NCBI GenBank assembly: GCA_025980665.1
Contig: JAICXC010000046.1
Location: 1-36,806, forward strand
Direction: 5' to 3'
Length of the DNA stretch: 36,806 bases
Source: Bryobacteraceae bacterium
Lineage (GTDB): Bacteria > Acidobacteriota > Terriglobia > Bryobacterales > Bryobacteraceae
Shown: in pieces, positions 24,742 through 34,118 of the stretch
Layout: the number at the start of each line of letters is the position of its first letter
Numbering within the stretch: position 1 is the stretch's first letter
Position numbers and translations under genes: made by a program
Notes under the pieces: model-generated
Told to the model about the DNA's origin: nothing
What the model saw: the letters and a program-made list of their open reading frames with translations, nothing else
Databases searched by the model: none

Positions 24742-27700
24742 TCAGCGGAACTGTTTTTTGTAAAAGAAGTCCAATGCTACGATCCCATTTTCCTCTCGCG
24801 TAGCAACGGCGGAGAATCGCGGCGTGAAGGCCCATTCCACACGGATCAGCTGCGAATTGGATTGCGTCAAGTCTTGCGTGTAACTGAACGTGATATCGGG
24901 CGTGACCTGCTGCTGAAGCGTTAAACGAGCCTGCGGGAGTGCGGACCCAGTTGTGAACGTCGGGTCGATTTTCAGTTGGCTCACTCCGAATACTCTCTGC
25001 AACCGGTTCGCGAGCGGGTTCGCAATAGTCTGTTGCATCAGTGATGATTCGCCCACCTGAGCAATTGTTTGATCGGGAGGCGGAGGCTGGTGCGCGACGA
25101 TGGTGGGGTCGGTAGGCGTCTTGCCGGTAGCCAGCAGCGCCACGATCTCCTCGAATCTCAGTGGAGGATCGGAAGTATAGGAGAGCTTCAGATCGTCCAT
25201 TGGACCGGAAACACGCATGGTGACCTGCACGCCTTGCGCTTTGGTTTCAAATGAGATTGCTACGATCGGCTCGATCTTTGAAGCATTATAGAAACCGATA
25301 TTCCCTTCATTGACGGTGTATTGGTTGCCGAAAAAGACCAGTGTGCCCTGAGTGATGTCGATCCGTCCCGTCATCCCCGGCGATTGGGCCGTCCCGCGGA
25401 GCCTCAAATCGGCAGAAGCCTGTATCGTTTGGGCGAGTGTCGTTCGGAAAATGGCACTCGGCGCTGTGCGGATACGAACGTTAAGGCGCATGTTCGAGAG
25501 CAAAGGCGACACTTTGGACGGCGCCGCTGGAGCGCTTACCTTGTACAGCATCGAGCCCAGGTCGCTCTCAGGCGCATAACTTACCTGCTGAATCGTAACG
25601 TCGCCGGAAAGGTTACTGCGTACGCTTGATCCTTGCAGACTCAGGTCCAGATCGCTGACGATGCTCGCCCCCTGGTAACGCGTTCGGATTTTAGTCCCTC
25701 GAATCTGAAGATTGTAATTCTGGTTGGCTCCGCTAAATGTGGCCGATCCTGTAAAAGAGGTATTCCCGCCACCAACACGCGCAGTCAGAGTTTGGATAGT
25801 AGCCGAGTTTCCGTTCAAAAGGATTGTGCCGTTGGCGTCCGAAATGCCGTTGGGAGCGTCAGCGACGTGCAACGATGCGTTCTTCAGTTCCGCCTTTCCT
25901 GTGATCCGCGGCTGTGCCAGTGTCCCGGTCACGCTTCCGTTCAAGGCGACGCTTCCTCCAGATTGTATGTCGCTATCGAGACTCTGAACAAGTTTGAGAT
26001 CGACATTGCCATTTATCGTCAGATCGATCGATTTTGCTCCGGTGATCGAGGCACTTCCATTGATGGCGAGCTGCATCGAAGGGCCACTGAATCTCGCATT
26101 TTGCAGTCGAATCTCTTGGTTTTGGAGCGAAGCGGTAATCGGCCCTTGATTTTGAAGGGCGATGCTGCGCGGTGTTGAACCTCGCGCACCAGGAGCCTTT
26201 GTCGACACTTCCAAGCGGGATAGCTGGAGATTTGCCCGAAGATTGGGCAAATTCATCATAGGTCCTGTGACATCCGCCTGCCCTTCCACGATAGCGTCGA
26301 ATTGTGCCGACGAATTGGGAGATGGGAGGAGCCCCTGGAAACCGGAGTAGGTAACGTTCTTAAAAGTGAGTTTCGCGGTGACGGGGTAACTAGTGGCAAG
26401 CGTGACTTGCCCGTTCGCCTGGATGTCGCTTTTCCCGATGTCCGATTGCACGGTAAACGCCACAGTCTGTCCGCTTGTGTTAGCTTTGAGCGACGCGTTG
26501 CCCAAAGCTTTCCCGTTAACGACGAGAGCCGAGACATCGCCGTTGACGTTTCCTTTTGAAACCAAGACCTCGCGGTGGCCATCGCGCGTTTCCAGGGTTG
26601 CGGCGATATCCGCGGTTATTCGAGCGGCGCCGCCGAGCCCAGGACGGGCGTTCTGCAGATTGACGACACGCGCCAGATCGACTCGAGCTGAATTCGCGCG
26701 GAGCTCGAAGTGGCCTCGATCAAAGTCATTAGCCGGGTGAGAAAAGGAACCGCTCAACTGCAGAGATCCCGCGGGCGTTATCAATGCCAGACGGGAAACG
26801 GAAATCGAATCAGCTGTATAGGCCACCGCGCCTTCGATCGAGTTGAAGGGTTCCTGATAAAGCGTACCGTTGGTCACCCGAAAATCGGCATTCGAACGAA
26901 AGTCGCGCCTATTACCCGACACATCCGCCGTAGCGGACAACGTACCGCGAGCGGGAAAGGACTTTCCTGCGACCGATAACACCTTATCGATCGGCAAAGC
27001 ACTGATAGTGGCGTGAGCTGAGGTTGGATAGTCGGGAGCGAGCTGCGTTTGCCCATTCACCTGCAAGGTCGAACCGGCGAAATTCGAATCCCCGCGGAAG
27101 GTCACGTTCGAGCCGCTCGTGCGGGCCGTAACGTTTAGGTTTCCGAAGGATTCACGCATATCACGGAGCCCGATGGCATGGATATCGCCTGAGATCGAAG
27201 AGAGGCTAAACTCGGTTCCACCAGCGGCGTTTCGTAAGTCTCCACTCGCTGCCGCATCCAGTTGAATAGTTCCGGCCAGGCCGGGATGCCGCTTTTGCGC
27301 AGTTTGGAGCTGAGCCAATGCGAGATTGCTGCCGGTCACCTGCGCCTGGATTCTCCCGGTGTTCAGCGAATCAGAAGGATGCGCATAGCTTCCCTTCAAT
27401 TCAAGCGTCGCTGCACCCGCAACGATCCGAGCCGATGGAAGATCGATCAGCCGGTCGGAGAACCTGATCGAGGCTTGAAGCGTGTCGAATGACTCCTGAT
27501 AAAGGGTCCCACGCGCTACCGACAGGTCCGCCGTTCCTTGAGGATTGCCGATTGTGCCGGTGATGTTGGCTTGGGCCGTGAGTGCGCCCGCGGCGGGTAT
27601 CGAGGATTGCCCTGCCAAAGCGAGCACGTCGGCCAGGTCGCCGTTGCGCATGCTGGCTGTCAGCGTCATGCGATCGTTTCCACTGGCGCGCCACTTATGC

Positions 27701-29358
27701 AAGCCAACTGAACCCGCAAACTGAGCGTCCAGGTTGCCGCGCGTGAGACGCCCGTTCTGGACGCTCGCGCCGGATGCCGAGGCTTGAAGATCCGCTTCGA
27801 TGCGATCAAAATTCTGCTGATTCACCGAAAAGTGGGTCAAGACTGCATGCCCGCCGATCTGAGGCGCGGACAATGGTCCGCGGACTTTAGCCGTTAAGGT
27901 AGCCGATCCTCCGTTAAGAGCGACAGGCAGCAATGAAGACGGCGCGAAATCACGGAGGTTTCCTGAGACGATCCGAACATCAACCGTTTGGCCCAATACT
28001 CCGCTGGCATCCAAGCGGCTGTTCGGCAAAGAAAGCTGAACGTCTCTCAAAGGGATATCGCCTCGAGCGCCGTCATACTCGGCCACAACCCGGCCTGATA
28101 CCGGGACGCCGGATGATTTACCTGCCAGCACCAACTGTGCGTGGGCGCCGACGGATTTCGCGTCTTTCAGACTTCCGGCGGATGTGAGATTGCCCGATAT
28201 GGAGCTCGCATAATCGATCCGCGTTCCCGTCAGTGCGCTCGCGAGCGATTGCAGGTCAAAATTCCTAAGCTGAGCGTTGGCCGTGAACCGATCCAAATCT
28301 TTCACATTGCCGCTCGCAAATATCTCTCCACCAAGAGCGTCGATGCGCAGCGTCCTTAAGTTGATCTGCCTGGGATCGGCATCGGCGGCGGCGGCTAGCT
28401 GAATCCCCCGCAAGACGCGTCCGCCCTCGCCAAACGTTATGTTCGATCCGCTGACTTCGGCGTCTCCACTGTAATCGCTGGCGGATATGATTTTCCCGTG
28501 TCCCATTATCTGGAGATCCCCCTGAAGGGTTGTTCCATCCTTGTTTAATATCTGAGCAACATCTTCCAGCGATACTGAACCGCTCAGATCCGCCGAGGTA
28601 ACTGGCGATCGCATATTGTCAACCGTGCTGGTCAGCGTAAGGGCCGATTTCCCGGTCGATATCTTCGCGTTGTCGATTCGAATCCGATCTCGTTCGAGCT
28701 GTATGGGAATTTCCAATGCAAGCGTCAGCGGATTACTCCCCGGTGGAGTAACGATCAGCGGATTAATTCCGAGCTTGCCCTCGTAGTGTTGGCCCAGTAA
28801 ATTCCACCTGAGCGCGACCGTCAAATTGTCGCCACGCGCGCCGAAATCGGTTTTGCGTCCCGAAAGCTGAGCCAATCCATTCAGAATGTCGAAATGCCGG
28901 ATCGCGAGATCGACAACGGTTTCCAGCGCGGAACTGTCGCTGGTTTTTTTCGTTGCCGGTGAAGGGATGTTCGTTTCGCCATTTTCGAGTACTATCACGT
29001 TCACGACAGGATGGTCGATTGTCAATGACTCAAGCCCAATGAGGTTCTTCCAGCCCGTGAACAGCTTGACCTGAAGGTCAATTGAACTTATTTCCAGGAA
29101 CGGTGCCGTTCCTGGCGGCTCCTTGCCGTGAATGACGAAATGCTCAATATGAGCGTGCAAACCGCGCACGTCGAAGGTGAACCTCCCTATTTCTGCCTTG
29201 CCGCCTGTCGAGGAATAGACAGCAGCTACAATCTTGTCGCGCACAAAGTTGCGGAAGCGATCCGTGCGCATGATGATTAAGCCCGCTACGACAACCGCGA
29301 CGATAAGGCCCAGCAACGATCCACTGATTATGAACAGGAGTTTCGAACGCCGCATCAT
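24742..29358 (-). CDS. tamB-like: TamB-like translocation and assembly module protein (DUF490 family)
   Basis: The 1538-residue protein starts at ATG 29358, overlapping the SurA-like stop as ATGA. An N-terminal membrane helix lies at about 7-30 (LLFIISGSLLGLIVAVVVAG). Then comes a very long series of beta-strand repeats with AsmA-like sequence, such as GNLTARG-like and LSGSF-HP motifs repeated about every 100-150 residues. The C-terminal DUF490 domain is recognisable by ADLRLRGTAQSP, GTLVFFGNQYTVNEG and ALLATGKTP. The protein would span the periplasm as a hydrophobic groove linked to an Omp85 partner, moving lipids or helping insert outer-membrane proteins. E. coli TamB is shorter, about 1260 residues. 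It sits in one operon with the Omp85 and SurA-like genes. No tamA gene of the three-POTRA type is present. Confidence 0.93.
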   Translation of the reverse strand: MMRRSKLLFIISGSLLGLIVAVVVAGLIIMRTDRFRNFVRDKIVAAVYSSTGGKAEIGRFTFDVRGLHAHIEHFVIHGKEPPGTAPFLEISSIDLQVKLFTGWKNLIGLESLTIDHPVVNVIVLENGETNIPSPATKKTSDSSALETVVDLAIRHFDILNGLAQLSGRKTDFGARGDNLTVALRWNLLGQHYEGKLGINPLIVTPPGSNPLTLALEIPIQLERDRIRIDNAKISTGKSALTLTSTVDNMRSPVTSADLSGSVSLEDVAQILNKDGTTLQGDLQIMGHGKIISASDYSGDAEVSGSNITFGEGGRVLRGIQLAAAADADPRQINLRTLRIDALGGEIFASGNVKDLDRFTANAQLRNFDLQSLASALTGTRIDYASSISGNLTSAGSLKDAKSVGAHAQLVLAGKSSGVPVSGRVVAEYDGARGDIPLRDVQLSLPNSRLDASGVLGQTVDVRIVSGNLRDFAPSSLLPVALNGGSATLTAKVRGPLSAPQIGGHAVLTHFSVNQQNFDRIEADLQASASGASVQNGRLTRGNLDAQFAGSVGLHKWRASGNDRMTLTASMRNGDLADVLALAGQSSIPAAGALTAQANITGTIGNPQGTADLSVARGTLYQESFDTLQASIRFSDRLIDLPSARIVAGAATLELKGSYAHPSDSLNTGRIQAQVTGSNLALAQLQTAQKRHPGLAGTIQLDAAASGDLRNAAGGTEFSLSSISGDIHAIGLRDMRESFGNLNVTARTSGSNVTFRGDSNFAGSTLQVNGQTQLAPDYPTSAHATISALPIDKVLSVAGKSFPARGTLSATADVSGNRRDFRSNADFRVTNGTLYQEPFNSIEGAVAYTADSISVSRLALITPAGSLQLSGSFSHPANDFDRGHFELRANSARVDLARVVNLQNARPGLGGAARITADIAATLETRDGHREVLVSKGNVNGDVSALVVNGKALGNASLKANTSGQTVAFTVQSDIGKSDIQANGQVTLATSYPVTAKLTFKNVTYSGFQGLLPSPNSSAQFDAIVEGQADVTGPMMNLPNLRANLQLSRLEVSTKAPGARGSTPRSIALQNQGPITASLQNQEIRLQNARFSGPSMQLAINGSASITGAKSIDLTINGNVDLKLVQSLDSDIQSGGSVALNGSVTGTLAQPRITGKAELKNASLHVADAPNGISDANGTILLNGNSATIQTLTARVGGGNTSFTGSATFSGANQNYNLQIRGTKIRTRYQGASIVSDLDLSLQGSSVRSNLSGDVTIQQVSYAPESDLGSMLYKVSAPAAPSKVSPLLSNMRLNVRIRTAPSAIFRTTLAQTIQASADLRLRGTAQSPGMTGRIDITQGTLVFFGNQYTVNEGNIGFYNASKIEPIVAISFETKAQGVQVTMRVSGPMDDLKLSYTSDPPLRFEEIVALLATGKTPTDPTIVAHQPPPPDQTIAQVGESSLMQQTIANPLANRLQRVFGVSQLKIDPTFTTGSALPQARLTLQQQVTPDITFSYTQDLTQSNSQLIRVEWAFTPRFSAVATREENGIVALDFFYKKQFR

Positions 29359-29990
29359 CGCAATGTTTCCTCTCGAAATTCGATTCGAGCGTCTTTCCGG
29401 GTTTGATCGAGCCAAGCCTCAAACTGCTGATTTGCTCGCTCGCCGGAAATCTCCTTTTCGATCTGGGAGCGCACATCGCTCGACGATCGGGCTTTTCCGA
29501 ATTCGGCTGGGTGGGAACGGAAGTATTCCTCCACGTCTTGATCGCCTGCGGGACTTGCAGACGGGAATCTCTGATCGATGAAACGCAGGACGGTAAGCTG
29601 CCACAGCAGCGCGGCTTTCAACTCGCCGTCTGTTAGACCGTAATGCGTCAAGGCCTGACGATAGAGCACGTCGTTGGGAAAACGATCTTTCTTGATTTGT
29701 GCCAAGAGCTGGTTGACTTCGCTGAGGGGCGCGGGGGATGTGGAAGCCGTGAGCAGGTCCTGACGGATCAACATTTGATCGATCAATCTGGCGGCGGACG
29801 CCTTGCGCGAACGAACGCTGAAATCGAGCTGCGTTTGGTTCAGGAAACTGACGACGCGAATATCGCGCTCGATATCGCTCTGCTTGATGGCTCGAGATCC
29901 AACGATGACTGAAATCCGATCCACAATCTCAGCTCGGGTGGGCGCCCAAAGCATAGAAACCAGCCAAAGCGATCGTGCCAGGGTTCTCAT
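29355..29990 (-). CDS. SurA-like periplasmic chaperone without PPIase domain
   Basis: The 211-residue protein is started at ATG 29990, which shares one base with the Omp85 stop (TGATG). Upstream in-frame codons belong to the Omp85 gene. A signal peptide lies at about 1-20 (MRTLARSLWLVSMLWAP), followed by a SurA_N-type helical domain with VDRISVIVGSRAIKQSDIE near its start and LTDGELKAALLWQ. A C-terminal helix ends near the coupled start of the TamB-like gene. SurA of E. coli has two parvulin PPIase domains; none is present here. It resembles the chaperone core of SurA/PpiD proteins, which hold unfolded outer-membrane proteins. The position between Omp85 and TamB suggests delivery of substrates to this pair. 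Confidence 0.8.
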   Translation of the reverse strand: MRTLARSLWLVSMLWAPTRAEIVDRISVIVGSRAIKQSDIERDIRVVSFLNQTQLDFSVRSRKASAARLIDQMLIRQDLLTASTSPAPLSEVNQLLAQIKKDRFPNDVLYRQALTHYGLTDGELKAALLWQLTVLRFIDQRFPSASPAGDQDVEEYFRSHPAEFGKARSSSDVRSQIEKEISGERANQQFEAWLDQTRKDARIEFREETLR

Positions 29991-32900
29991 CAAAACGTCT
30001 GCCCAATCGAAAAGAAAAACTGAAAATGACTGATGCTCTGAGTTTGACCTTGGCAAGCCTGCGGGAGTTGTGAAGGCGGGAGGTTGGGGTTGCATTGAAG
30101 CAGGTCGTTCAGCGTTCCCTTAAAACCTACGAAACTGGGCGGATTGATGCTATACGCGAGATCAAGACGGATAGGGCCGACCGGCGTTTTGTAGCGGATG
30201 CCGAAGCCGACGGCATGGACCATGTAATTGAAATCCTGGAGATTGCGCTGGTGCACGCGGAAGGAGATGCTGCCGACGTTCTGGTAGACATTCCCAGCGT
30301 CGTGGAATAGCACTCCGTTGATGTTATCGCCCAACAGCGGAAATCTAAGTTCGAACGTATTGAAGAAGAGGGCGTTGCCGCCGAGTGGAAATCCGGTGGG
30401 CGTAGTCGCGGTCCCGCCAGGACCCGCAGGGACGCCAATGTCGCGCGGTCCGGCCTGATTTTCAGGGAAACCGCGATGCGATACGTTTCCGCCGCCGAAG
30501 AGTCTCTCGGGCAGGGGTACAGCGTCGGCATCGCTCAACCCCGCCACCGTCGCAAATGGAAGAATCGCGCCGAACGTGGTCTGTCTCGCGAAAGTGATGT
30601 TTTTGGTCAAGGGATAATAGGTGGCGTTTTTTCCGACAATGCGGAAGAAGCTGCGCTGCGAGCCAAAAACCCTGGAAGTCACCGCGACGTCGAGGGTATT
30701 GTACAGCCCGCGGTGCGCGTCGGCAGAGTTGTCCCGGCGGTCTTGAACCAGATTCGCCGACAGGATCCCCAGCCGAACCGGTTGCAGAAGCTGGGGGACC
30801 AGCAGCGCGGGAATCACCACGTTGTTCGTGCTCACACGGCGATATGCGTAGCGGAACAGAATCGTGGTGGGCTTCGAAAGCTTCTGGGATACCTGAATCG
30901 ACGCCTCTTCGCGCCGCGCTGAGAAGGTCGCTACATCGCGCGACACATCATAGAGAGCGGTAAAGGTGATCGAGCGGCCATCAGTGTTTTGAAACCGGGG
31001 CCACAAATAGCTGAGCGCTGCCTTCCTCTCGATTGTGGACGCGATGGTTTGCAATGCGATTGTGTGGTTCAGTCCCCATTGATTCAGGCGCTTGAGGTCG
31101 ATAGAAACGCGCGGACTGAAGCCCGTGGATCCGGCCGGCGCAGTTAAGTCGGAAGTGGTTCCGCCAATACGCGCGATTTCCGCTCCCACGCCGACATTCA
31201 GCGTATAGCGGTGGCCTTCATCGAAGTCGAAGAGGACGTATTTGTAATCCTCCGTTCCGCCAGGATTCTGTACCACCGCCCGAACGCTGGCGAAAGCGCC
31301 CAGGTCATACAGATGCCGCTGCGAGTTGAGGAGTTGGGTGAACGAAAGTGGTCCGTGATTGTCCATCTGCAGGTTGTTTGTGATATAGCTACGGCGCGTG
31401 GCCTTCAATCCGCTGAAGAGAATGTCTCGTACGAATTTTTGCTCGCCAGGTGTGATACGAAAAGTAAGCAGCACCTGCTGCGGAACGTCAGCAGGGCGAA
31501 TGGCCGCTATGACAGCCGCATTCAAATAACCTCGGGAGCGGTAGAAGGTGACGATGGCAGCCTGGTCCGTCGCGATGGTTTCATCGCTATAGGGTTGACC
31601 ATCGCTTGAGCTGATCAGGTTCAAAATTTCCAGCTGATCGGCATCGGCGGCGCCTTCCAGAGTCAGTTTGGAAATGAACCATTGAGCGCCTTCCTTTATG
31701 TCAATGGTGATGCCAATTTGGCCACTCTTCCCTCCATAATTGCTTTCGACCGTGGAACTCACAGCGACATCCCGAAACCCGTTTCGTCTGTAGAGGATCG
31801 CGATGGTCTCCTCGTCTTTACGCCGGTAGGCATCGCTGAATCGACCATGCCGGAACCGGAAGGAACTGGGTTGTAAGAACATACGCTCGCGAATGGTCTC
31901 GGTGGAGAAATAGCGATTGCCTTGGATCGCAACGTGCGATAGCTTCTGCCGCGCGCCCTGACTGATCACGTATTCGATCGTCAGTTGATCGTTTTGTACC
32001 GGCAACGTTCGATAAGTAACGTCCGCGTCGGGATAGCCTTGAGATTGGAAGTAGTCTTTGAGGTTGCGAGCGCCCTCGACCAAAAGATCGTCGTCAACGG
32101 CTCCCTCCTGAAACACCGGGACATAACGCTGTAGGAGCTTTTTGGACACTTTGGCTTCCACGGCCTTGATCTGAACTTTCGGACCAGCCTGAATATCGAG
32201 CTTGGGCTTGAGGTGACGCGTCTCCGGGTCATAATCCTGGCCCTGGAGAGTCACCGACGCGGTAAGCCGATCGTCCTTCTGATAGCGCCTCTGGATACCC
32301 TGAATTCCGGTGTTGGTCAGAGTTTCGGTAACCTGTCGCCATAGCCCTATGAATCGGACACGCCAGCCCGTCGCCTTGAGGATGGTCGCATCGGGAAGTT
32401 TGGCATCGCCTGTGATTAGAGGAGCGCGGTAGTGGGCGCGATGCCCCGGGTCCACGGCAACATTGACATTCAATTGCTGCGTGTCTGGATCTTCGGACGT
32501 ATCCAGCTTGACGGTTGCCTCGTAAAGCCCATTGCTGACGAAGAGATGTTCGATCTGTTTTTGCGCAGTCGCCAGCATCTCGGGCCGGAAAGGCGTCCCC
32601 AGATCGAGCATCGTTTCAGAAACAATCTGCGCGCGGTTTGGCGGAGACCCGGGCCTGCCCAGCACGTCGATGTGGCCGACGAAAGAGGAGGCCCGCGTAG
32701 CGAACCGCACGACTACGCCATTTCCTTCGGAACGCGCATCCACCTGAATATCCTCATACCGCCCGGTCGCAAACAGCGCGTCGATTACATCGGCGATTTC
32801 GGATTTCTGAAGTGTTTCGCCCGGTGCGAGCGTCTGCAATCTGGCCAGATCGGCCGGGGCGAGTGGTTGTTGCGGCGGCTGGTATTCAATTCTGAGGATC

Positions 32901-33013
32901 CTCTCTCCTTCATGCTGTGGGCTCTGGCCGAATGATAGGAAACCCGTCATCACCGTCAAAAGGACAGCCCAAAACCTAAACCGCTGGCATGCTCCCTCAA
33001 TAGGCACTATCAA
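29990..33013 (-). CDS. bamA-like: Omp85/BamA-family outer-membrane assembly protein with about seven POTRA domains
   Basis: The 1007-residue protein starts at TTG 33013, or at an in-frame GTG at 33007. Neither has a clear ribosome binding site. A signal peptide with RFWAVLLTVMTGFLSFGQS follows. By eye about seven POTRA-like units run from residue 35 to about 610, for example LSHVAIQGNRYFSTETIRERM and QWFISKLTLEGAADADQ. The barrel is the last about 400 residues, with the Omp85 signature loop HRGFPENQAGPRD and a C-terminal Phe (FSIGQTF). BamA of E. coli has five POTRA domains and TamA three. Omp85 proteins fold and insert outer-membrane proteins, or move lipids with TamB. The operon context with TamB supports a Tam-type or combined role. 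It is probably not the housekeeping BamA alone, but one copy could serve both. Confidence 0.92.
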   Translation of the reverse strand: MIVPIEGACQRFRFWAVLLTVMTGFLSFGQSPQHEGERILRIEYQPPQQPLAPADLARLQTLAPGETLQKSEIADVIDALFATGRYEDIQVDARSEGNGVVVRFATRASSFVGHIDVLGRPGSPPNRAQIVSETMLDLGTPFRPEMLATAQKQIEHLFVSNGLYEATVKLDTSEDPDTQQLNVNVAVDPGHRAHYRAPLITGDAKLPDATILKATGWRVRFIGLWRQVTETLTNTGIQGIQRRYQKDDRLTASVTLQGQDYDPETRHLKPKLDIQAGPKVQIKAVEAKVSKKLLQRYVPVFQEGAVDDDLLVEGARNLKDYFQSQGYPDADVTYRTLPVQNDQLTIEYVISQGARQKLSHVAIQGNRYFSTETIRERMFLQPSSFRFRHGRFSDAYRRKDEETIAILYRRNGFRDVAVSSTVESNYGGKSGQIGITIDIKEGAQWFISKLTLEGAADADQLEILNLISSSDGQPYSDETIATDQAAIVTFYRSRGYLNAAVIAAIRPADVPQQVLLTFRITPGEQKFVRDILFSGLKATRRSYITNNLQMDNHGPLSFTQLLNSQRHLYDLGAFASVRAVVQNPGGTEDYKYVLFDFDEGHRYTLNVGVGAEIARIGGTTSDLTAPAGSTGFSPRVSIDLKRLNQWGLNHTIALQTIASTIERKAALSYLWPRFQNTDGRSITFTALYDVSRDVATFSARREEASIQVSQKLSKPTTILFRYAYRRVSTNNVVIPALLVPQLLQPVRLGILSANLVQDRRDNSADAHRGLYNTLDVAVTSRVFGSQRSFFRIVGKNATYYPLTKNITFARQTTFGAILPFATVAGLSDADAVPLPERLFGGGNVSHRGFPENQAGPRDIGVPAGPGGTATTPTGFPLGGNALFFNTFELRFPLLGDNINGVLFHDAGNVYQNVGSISFRVHQRNLQDFNYMVHAVGFGIRYKTPVGPIRLDLAYSINPPSFVGFKGTLNDLLQCNPNLPPSQLPQACQGQTQSISHFQFFFSIGQTF

Positions 33014-33022
33014 GAAGATTCA

Positions 33023-33053
33023 GAACGCGTTCAATTGTTTCCCTCTGGGAAAC
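33023..33053. promoter_or_regulatory. Two palindromes in the divergent 71-base region between the Omp85 and YihY genes
   Basis: GAACGCGTTC at 33023-33032 is a perfect 10-base palindrome. GTTTCCC-TCT-GGGAAAC at 33037-33053 is a perfect inverted repeat with seven-base arms. Both lie in the 71 bases between divergent start codons, where operators would be expected. The second could also form a hairpin in the YihY leader RNA. No promoter boxes are clear between them. Confidence 0.35.
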
Positions 33054-33084
33054 TGAAAAGGCGAACACAGGATCTCTTCAATGA

Positions 33085-33927
33085 ATGCCTGCACCCCCAA
33101 CTCGCGCGAGCCTCTCGGACGTCCTCCGGGATAGCTTGGTCCGGTGGAATGCCCACAATGCGCCCAGGTTCGGCGCTTCTATCGCGTTTTATACCCTTCT
33201 CTCCCTGGCGCCTCTTCTGGCAATTTGCACGGCCATCGTTTCGCTGGCATTCGGGACGAAGGTCGCCCAAAGCGAGGTTACGGCAATTGTCCGCTTATGG
33301 ATCGGGGACGAAGCCGCCAAAACTATTTCCGATCTGATCATTGGAACCCAAAGGCCGTCGGGCATTTTGTCGGGAGCCCTGACTCTAGTGGTATTTTTCT
33401 TAGGCGCTTCCAGCGTGTTTACGGAACTGCGCAGCGCTCTGAATCAAATGTGGGACGCCCCGGTGAAAGGGAGCGGATTCGTGACGGACCTTATCCGGCA
33501 GAGAGCCTTTGCGTTCGGGATGACGATCGCAGCGGGATTGTTTCTGCTAGTTACCACGGCTCTTAGCGTGACGCTTTCGGTATTCGAGCGCCGGTTTGGA
33601 ACTTGGTTGCCAGTCTCGCCCCTCCTCCTGGAGGCCCTGAACATGGGCGCGAGCATCTGCATACTTTTGGCGCTTTTCGCTCTTATCTTCCGGCTGGTGC
33701 CAGACGTACGATTGCCGTGGAAGCCGCTGTTTTTGGGCGCAGCAATCACGACAGTTTTGTTTACAGCGGGCCGCGCCGCCCTCGATGTATACTTCGTCAA
33801 AACTGTAGTTGGATCGGTCTACGGCGCGGCTGGATCGCTGGTGGTAATGATCGTGTGGGTCTATTATTCGGCACAGATATTTCTTCTTGGCGCAGAGATC
33901 ACTAAGGTGTATGCCGATCAGCGATAG
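33085..33927 (+). CDS. YihY/BrkB family inner-membrane protein
   Basis: The 280-residue protein has five to six transmembrane helices and the family motifs. Near the N-terminus LVRWNAHNAPRFGASIAFYTLLSLAPLL includes the characteristic Ala-Phe-Tyr-Thr-Leu stretch. It also has LGASSVFTELRSALNQMWD, a proline-poor middle helix, and near the C-terminus YGAAGSLVVMIVWVYYSAQIFLLGAE. The family was once called ribonuclease BN but is now thought to be a membrane transporter-like protein. ATG 33085 has AGGA about ten bases upstream at 33069, though an ATG at 33081 lies in another frame. It stands divergent from the Omp85 operon. Transport substrate unknown. Confidence 0.9.
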   Translation: MPAPPTRASLSDVLRDSLVRWNAHNAPRFGASIAFYTLLSLAPLLAICTAIVSLAFGTKVAQSEVTAIVRLWIGDEAAKTISDLIIGTQRPSGILSGALTLVVFFLGASSVFTELRSALNQMWDAPVKGSGFVTDLIRQRAFAFGMTIAAGLFLLVTTALSVTLSVFERRFGTWLPVSPLLLEALNMGASICILLALFALIFRLVPDVRLPWKPLFLGAAITTVLFTAGRAALDVYFVKTVVGSVYGAAGSLVVMIVWVYYSAQIFLLGAEITKVYADQR

Positions 33928-33938
33928 TCCAAACGCGT

Positions 33939-33977
33939 TCGGCTCATGGTCCTTTTGCCGACTTGTTTTAGTTTTTT
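33939..33977 (+). terminator. Candidate terminator after the YihY gene
   Basis: TCGGC at 33939-33943 can pair with GCCGA at 33957-33961 over a 13-base loop, followed by a T-rich stretch (TTGTTTTAGTTTTTT) ending about 33977. The stem is short, so it is a weak but plausible intrinsic terminator ten bases after the YihY stop. Confidence 0.35.
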
Positions 33978-34118
33978 ACCTTGGCGCTGCGCACGTTCTC
34001 TATCAAACTCCTTGAAACGACTCGACAACGGCAGGGATCTCTCTAAGCGGCTGAAACGAACCCATCAGATTCCGGATTCTCCCAAGGCTGAGCCGATCCT
34101 TCGCGTCGGAAGGTTTGC

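Noticed and set aside
24584..24835. Open frame of 83 codons overlapping the TamB-like stop
   Set aside because: It lies partly inside the TamB C-terminal codons in another frame and shows no signal, motif or ribosome binding site.
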